Origin: Candidatus Heritagella intestinalis
GTDB taxonomy: Bacteria; Bacillota; Clostridia; Oscillospirales; Acutalibacteraceae
Direction of reading: 5' to 3'
Assembly: GCA_904420555.1 (NCBI GenBank)
Contig: CAJFVO010000002.1
Span: forward strand, 1 to 64,000
DNA: 64,000 nt
Shown here: in pieces, positions 59,898 through 64,000 of the stretch
Layout of the letters: each line of letters begins with the position of its first letter
Numbering within the stretch: the stretch's first letter is position 1
Program-made: the position numbers and the translations under genes
The notes under the pieces: model-generated
Told to the model about the DNA's origin: nothing
The model's database searches: none
What the model saw: the letters and a program-made list of their open reading frames with translations, nothing else

Positions 59898-61277
59898 CTA
59901 TATTTCTTCCAGCCTTTTCAGCATTTCCTCTGCCTGAGCTTTCACATTGTCCGGAGCCGGGCCGCCATATACTGTGCGGCCGTTAACGCACTTTTCCAGA
60001 GAAATCGCACCGTATACGCCCTCGTCAAATTCCGAACAGGCTTTCTGATACTCTTCCAGCGGCAGGCTCTCCAGGGTCTCGCCCAGCTCAATGCATCTGG
60101 CCACCAGTTCCCCTGTAATCCGGTAAGCATCCCGGAAGGGCAGGCCCTTTTTCTCCACCAGATAGTCGGCGCAGTCGGTGGCGTTGATAAAGCCCTTGGC
60201 CGCTGCCGCCCGCATATTGTCCGTGAGCACCCGCATAGTGTCCACCATGGGGATAAAGGCCGTCAGGCACAGCTTCAGGGTATCCACCGCGTCAAAAATA
60301 GCCTCTTTGTCCTCCTGCATATCCTTGTTGTAGGCAAGGGGCAACCCCTTCATCATGGTGAGCAGGGTCATCAAATCGCCAAACACGCGGCCGCTCTTGC
60401 CCCGTACCAGCTCGGCAATGTCGGGATTCTTCTTCTGGGGCATAATGCTGGAGCCGGTGGAAAATGCGTCGTCCAGCTCTACAAACTTAAACTCCCAGGA
60501 GCACCACAGGATAATCTCCTCGGAGAACCGGGACAGGTGTACCATGGCGATGGACACCGCCGACGCCAGCTCCATGCAGAAATCCCGGTCGGAAACCCCG
60601 TCCAGGCTGTTGCGACTTACCTGGGAAAAACCCAACAGTTCCGCCGTCATCTGCCGGTTCAAAGGATAGGTGGTCCCCGCCAGAGCGCCGGAACCCAAAG
60701 GCATTACGTCCATGCGCTTCACCGCGTCCTGCAGGCGGCCAATATCCCGGAGGAACATCTCCCCATAGGCCAGCAGATGGTGGCCGAAGGTAATGGGCTG
60801 GGCCCGCTGGAGATGGGTATAGCCGGGCATAATGGCCCCGCTGTATTCCCCGGCCTTTTTGGCCAGCACTGTGCACAGCTCTTTCAGCTGGGACAGCAGG
60901 CCGGCGGCCTCCTTTTTCAGGGTCATGCGTACATCCAGGGCTACCTGGTCATTGCGGCTCCGGGCAGTGTGCAGCCGCTTACCGGTGCTGCCCAGCCGCT
61001 GGGTCAGCTCGCCCTCCACAAAGGTGTGGATATCCTCGGCGTTGGGATCGATGGGCAGGGTGCCGTCGGTGATCTCCTGGCTGATTTTTTTCAGCTCCGC
61101 GCAGAGTTTCTCGGATTCTTCTTTATCGATAATGCCGCAGGCCCCCAGCATGGTGGCGTGGGCAATGCTCCCCTGAATGTCCTCCTGATACATACGGCTG
61201 TCAAAGGAAATCGAGGAGTTAAAAACATTGGTCTTGGGGTCAAGCTCCTTGTGAAAGCGTCCGGCCCATAATTTCAC
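59898..61277 (-). CDS. argH: Argininosuccinate lyase
   Basis: A 459-residue member of the fumarase/aspartase superfamily that splits argininosuccinate to arginine and fumarate. The signature GSSIMPQKKNPD is complete, with HTARSRNDQVALD, GYTHLQRAQPITFGHHL and SNSLDGVSDRDF-type RNSLDGVSDRDF. The GTG start at 61277 follows GGAGG. It lies downstream of argG with a weak terminator-like hairpin between. Confidence 0.97.
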   Translation of the reverse strand: MKLWAGRFHKELDPKTNVFNSSISFDSRMYQEDIQGSIAHATMLGACGIIDKEESEKLCAELKKISQEITDGTLPIDPNAEDIHTFVEGELTQRLGSTGKRLHTARSRNDQVALDVRMTLKKEAAGLLSQLKELCTVLAKKAGEYSGAIMPGYTHLQRAQPITFGHHLLAYGEMFLRDIGRLQDAVKRMDVMPLGSGALAGTTYPLNRQMTAELLGFSQVSRNSLDGVSDRDFCMELASAVSIAMVHLSRFSEEIILWCSWEFKFVELDDAFSTGSSIMPQKKNPDIAELVRGKSGRVFGDLMTLLTMMKGLPLAYNKDMQEDKEAIFDAVDTLKLCLTAFIPMVDTMRVLTDNMRAAAAKGFINATDCADYLVEKKGLPFRDAYRITGELVARCIELGETLESLPLEEYQKACSEFDEGVYGAISLEKCVNGRTVYGGPAPDNVKAQAEEMLKRLEEI

Positions 61278-61348
61278 GTCAATTCCTCCAAACTTGATGG
61301 GATTCTGCGGCCCCGCAGCCTGGGGGCCTACTCTTCAAAAAGAATACC

Positions 61349-61393
61349 AAACCCCGCATACCCTCCCCGAAGGGGGACTATGCGGGGAAAATT
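61349..61393 (-). terminator. Hairpin between argG and argH
   Basis: ACCCCGCATA/TATGCGGGG outer arms and a CCCTCCCC/GGGGG inner stem. The U tail is poor (UUUGG), so partial termination or an mRNA-stabilising role is more likely than a full stop. Confidence 0.5.
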
Positions 61394-61416
61394 TCATGGC
61401 AATGCAGGCGTACAGC

Positions 61417-62646
61417 TTACTTTTCCATCTTCTGGCGCTTCATCGCCTGCACCTTGATGGGCAGGCCGAACAGGTTGATAAAGCCCTCGGAATCCTTCTG
61501 GTTGTAAACCTCGTCCTCGTCGAAGGTGGCGATGTCCTCGTCATACAGGGAATAGGGAGAGGAAACGCCGGCATCGATAATATTGCCCTTATACAGTTTC
61601 AGCTTCACATCGCCGGTAACGGTCTCCTGGGTGCTGTCCACAAAGGCAGACAGGGCCTCCCGCAGGGGGGTGTACCACTGGCCGAAGTACACCAGGTCGG
61701 CGAACTTCAGGGCCACATGCTGCTTAAAGTGGGCGGTATCCCGATCCAGGCAGATTTCTTCCAGCTTGTTGTGGGCGTGATACAGGATGGTGCCGCCGGG
61801 AGTCTCGTACACGCCGCGGCTCTTCATGCCCACCAGGCGGTTTTCTACCATATCGGCGATACCCACGCCGTTGCGGCCGCCCAGCTCGTTGAGCTTCTCA
61901 ATCATTTCCACAGCGCCCAGCTCTTGGCCGTTGAGAGCGGTGGGGATGCCCTTTTCAAAGTGCAGGGTGATGTATTCGGGCTGGTCGGGAGCCTGCTCCG
62001 GGGAAACGCCCAGCTCCAGAAAGCTGGGATCGTCATACTTGGGCTCGTTGTTGGGGTCCTCCAAATCCAGGCCCTCGTGGGACAGGTGCCACAGGTTCTT
62101 ATCCTTGGAATAGTTGGTTTCCCGGGTAATCTTCAAGGGGATGTTGTGGGCCTCGGCGTACTCGATTTCCTCTTCTCTGGACTTCAAGTCCCAGATCCGC
62201 CAGGGAGCGATGATCTTCATCTCCGGGGCAAAGGCCTTGATGGCCAGCTCAAAACGCACCTGGTCGTTGCCCTTGCCGGTGCAGCCGTGGCAAATAGCGT
62301 CGGCGCCTTCGGCCTTGGCGATCTCCACAATGCGCTTGGCGATAATGGGCCGGGCGAAGGAGGTGCCCAGCAGGTACTTATTCTCATACACAGCCCCAGC
62401 CTTCACGGTGGGGTACACATATTCCTCGATGAATTCCTTCTTCAGGTCCTCGATGTACAGCTTGGAAGCGCCGGTCTTCTTGGCCTTTTCCTCCAGGCCG
62501 GTGAGCTCGCTGCCCTGGCCCACGTCGGCGGAAACTGCGATAACCTCGCAGTTGTCGTAGTTTTCCTTGAGCCACGGGATGATGATGGAGGTATCCAGTC
62601 CGCCGGAATAGGCCAGGACTACCTTTTTGATCTTGTTGTCAGCCAT
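61417..62646 (-). CDS. argG: Argininosuccinate synthase
   Basis: A 409-residue ATP-dependent ligase joining citrulline and aspartate. The PP-loop [11 protein letters not shown] is at the N-terminus, followed by [22 protein letters not shown] and a [15 protein letters not shown] segment. First gene of the arginine run. The leader contains a promoter, an ArgR-like operator and a 10-bp hairpin (62693-62716). The CAGGAGG site precedes the ATG. Confidence 0.97.
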   Translation of the reverse strand: MADNKIKKVVLAYSGGLDTSIIIPWLKENYDNCEVIAVSADVGQGSELTGLEEKAKKTGASKLYIEDLKKEFIEEYVYPTVKAGAVYENKYLLGTSFARPIIAKRIVEIAKAEGADAICHGCTGKGNDQVRFELAIKAFAPEMKIIAPWRIWDLKSREEEIEYAEAHNIPLKITRETNYSKDKNLWHLSHEGLDLEDPNNEPKYDDPSFLELGVSPEQAPDQPEYITLHFEKGIPTALNGQELGAVEMIEKLNELGGRNGVGIADMVENRLVGMKSRGVYETPGGTILYHAHNKLEEICLDRDTAHFKQHVALKFADLVYFGQWYTPLREALSAFVDSTQETVTGDVKLKLYKGNIIDAGVSSPYSLYDEDIATFDEDEVYNQKDSEGFINLFGLPIKVQAMKRQKMEK

Positions 62647-62692
62647 TGTATAAATCCTCCTGTTTCCTGTATCAATATCGTTGTATATCGAA

Positions 62693-62797
62693 CCCTCTGC
62701 GGCCCGCCGCAGAGGGACTTGTGGCCGGGGATGCCGGTATGCGATTTATTATACACCGTTTATACAGGAAATCAAGTGCTTTCTGTATAAATATTCA
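62693..62797 (-). promoter_or_regulatory. argG promoter, ArgR-type operator and leader hairpin
   Basis: Minus strand: TTGATT (62770-62775), 16-base spacer, perfect TATAAT (62748-62753). TGAATATTTATACA (62784-62797) differs at one position from the symmetric ARG-box core TGAATWWWWATTCA and lies just upstream of the -35; a second, weaker TGTATAA-containing stretch overlaps the spacer. In the leader, CCCTCTGCGG/CCGCAGAGGG (62693-62716) is a perfect hairpin without a U tail. Arginine repression by ArgR is the likely control. Confidence 0.7.
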
Positions 62798-62939
62798 ACT
62801 TATCCCATCTGCACAATTCCTTTTTTCGATCGACTTGAAATCCATGCAGTTTTCACCCGTACGCACTCATCCTTTTTTGGACTTATCAGGAGGAAAGCTG
62901 TTTCCTATCTAATACACTTTTTGAAAAGGCTGGTTTGCC

Positions 62940-62968
62940 TTGACTTTTTTCCCCCACAGGCTTACAAT
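62940..62968 (+). promoter_or_regulatory. Sigma-A promoter of alr
   Basis: TTGACT (62940-62945), 17-base spacer, TACAAT (62963-62968), about 60 bases before the GTG start. Confidence 0.7.
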
Positions 62969-63029
62969 AAGTGAGCCTGCAAAAGATCCATTTTTCTGTA
63001 TAACCATACAGGAGCAAGGAGGGTTTTTC

Positions 63030-64000
63030 GTGCATCATTTTTTAAAACGGACTTGGGCGGACATCAATATGGACGCCATCGATCATAACTTCCGGGCCAT
63101 CCGGAACGCCCTGAAACCCGGGGTAAAAATGTGCTGCGTGGTTAAGGCCGACGCCTACGGCCACGGAGCGCCCATGGTAGCCCGGGAATATCAGCGCCTG
63201 GGTGCGGACTGGTTTGCAGTCTCCAATTTGGAGGAAGCCATCCAGCTGCGCCGGTGCGCCATCACCCGACCCATTTTGATTTTGGGCTACACCCCGCCTC
63301 AAAACGCGGAGGAGCTTTCCGAGCTGAACATCTCCCAGACCGTCCTCTCCCTGGACTACGCCCGGCAGCTTTCCCGGTATGCCCAAGAGGCCAACGTCAC
63401 CGTGAATATCCACCTGAAAGTGGACACGGGCATGAGCCGTATCGGTTTCTTGTATCAGAATCCGGCACGGGACGAATCTTCCCTGGACGAAATGGAAAAC
63501 GCCGCCCGGCTGCCCGGTCTGGCTCCGGAGGGCATCTTCACCCACTTTGCCGTGTCTGATGACGGCGACCAGGGGGAGAACTTCACCCTGGCCCAATACG
63601 ACTGTTTCCGCAAGGCAGTGGAAGCCATGGAGGCCCGGGGCCTGCATTTTGCGGTGCGCCACTGCGCCAACAGCGGTGCAGTGCTGGACTATCCGGAATT
63701 ACAGCTGGATATGGTGCGTCCTGGCATCATCCTCTATGGCATGGAGCCGTCGGAGAGCATCCGCCATCCCCTGGATTTGCAGCCGGCTATGGAGCTGAAA
63801 ACCGTCATTTCCCAGAAGAAAGAAATCCCCGCCGGGGCTACGGTGAGCTACGGCCGCACCTTTACCGCCTCTCAGGGCACGGTAGTAGCTACGGTGCCCA
63901 TCGGCTATGCGGACGGGTATCCCCGGCATTTCTCGGGGAAGGCGCAGATGCTGGTGCGGGGAAAGCGCGCGCCCATTATCGGCCGGGTGTGCATGGACCA
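63030..64000 (+). CDS. alr: Alanine racemase, partial
   Basis: The first 323 codons or so of a PLP enzyme that makes D-alanine for peptidoglycan; the C-terminal end lies outside the window. The catalytic Lys motif is CVVKADAYGHGA, followed by HLKVDTGMSRIGF, the EGIFTHFAVSDD block, SGAVLDYPELQLDMVRPGIILYG (split here: residues 210-232) and GYADGYPRHF. The GTG start has AAGGAGG upstream. It is divergent from the arg cluster. Confidence 0.95.
   Translation, partial: MHHFLKRTWADINMDAIDHNFRAIRNALKPGVKMCCVVKADAYGHGAPMVAREYQRLGADWFAVSNLEEAIQLRRCAITRPILILGYTPPQNAEELSELNISQTVLSLDYARQLSRYAQEANVTVNIHLKVDTGMSRIGFLYQNPARDESSLDEMENAARLPGLAPEGIFTHFAVSDDGDQGENFTLAQYDCFRKAVEAMEARGLHFAVRHCANSGAVLDYPELQLDMVRPGIILYGMEPSESIRHPLDLQPAMELKTVISQKKEIPAGATVSYGRTFTASQGTVVATVPIGYADGYPRHFSGKAQMLVRGKRAPIIGRVCMD

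Noticed and set aside
59583-61271. A 562-aa plus-strand ORF covering the argJ-argH gap and argH
   Set aside because: It is antisense to argH, lacks a ribosome binding site and shows no domain; the gap itself is palindromic non-coding sequence.

Overview
The window is a stretch of a G+C-rich Gram-positive chromosome, best explained by an endospore-forming member of the Clostridia, probably Oscillospirales/Oscillospiraceae-like. The reasons are strong AGGAGG-type ribosome binding sites with GTG and TTG starts, T-box leaders on ileS and trpS, an SpoIIE gene whose promoter carries a Spo0A box, a SipW/TasA-type surface locus, and a high G+C content with local AT-rich islands. Genus assignment is inference; no rRNA or tRNA gene was recognised.

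Layout. 1-6.5 kb (minus strand): a surface-fibre locus with a large multidomain secreted protein, a SipW-type signal peptidase and four proteins with SipW-type signal peptides, the last cut by the window edge. 6.6-15 kb (minus): a HAD phosphatase, an independently promoted and terminated ~134-nt RNA candidate, three tandem membrane-anchored SH3-like paralogues behind a leader peptide with an embedded terminator, an ACT protein with phenylacetate-CoA ligase, a FadR-type regulator, cytidine deaminase and a D,D-carboxypeptidase. 15-20.7 kb (mostly plus): metallophosphoesterase, acetyltransferase, sialate-O-acetylesterase-like protein, a SIR2-like protein and ilvD. 20.8-22.9 kb: an orphan phage portal gene overlapping a Prp-type cysteine protease. 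23-27.8 kb: protein phosphatase, XRE regulator, an accessory island (secreted matrixin-like protease behind a structured leader, two paralogous lipoproteins), a small unknown protein and an ADP-ribosylglycohydrolase. 27.8-31.3 kb: T-box and ileS. 31.4-33.5 kb: orphan terminase small and large subunits with four phased 11-bp repeats upstream. 33.6-41.6 kb: C39-like protein, spoIIE, acetyltransferase, a 750-bp AT-rich gap with DnaA-box-like sites, DUF6062, an OGG-type glycosylase, DUF2500 and T-box-trpS. 42-49 kb (plus): RlmB-type methyltransferase, a P-type-ATPase-like protein without the catalytic Asp motif, and an EF-G-like GTPase. 49-55 kb: hflX, an unknown anchored protein, proC, an XRE-cupin regulator, a phosphoribosyltransferase-like protein and an unknown protein. 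55.2-62.8 kb (minus): argG, argH, argJ, argB, argD, argF behind an ArgR-like operator. 63 kb to the edge: alanine racemase, partial.

How genes work together. SipW and its neighbours form a self-contained secretion and assembly unit. The arg genes supply nearly the whole arginine pathway, but argC is not in the window. dacF, alr and spoIIE serve cell wall and sporulation. The parts least explained by known operons are the dispersed but intact-looking phage packaging genes (portal plus protease; TerS plus TerL plus iterons), the ~134-nt RNA, the leader ahead of the secreted protease, the SH3 paralogue operon with its Cys/Ser-rich leader peptide, and the pseudo-P-type ATPase. All functions are read from sequence motifs by eye; no database search was run.
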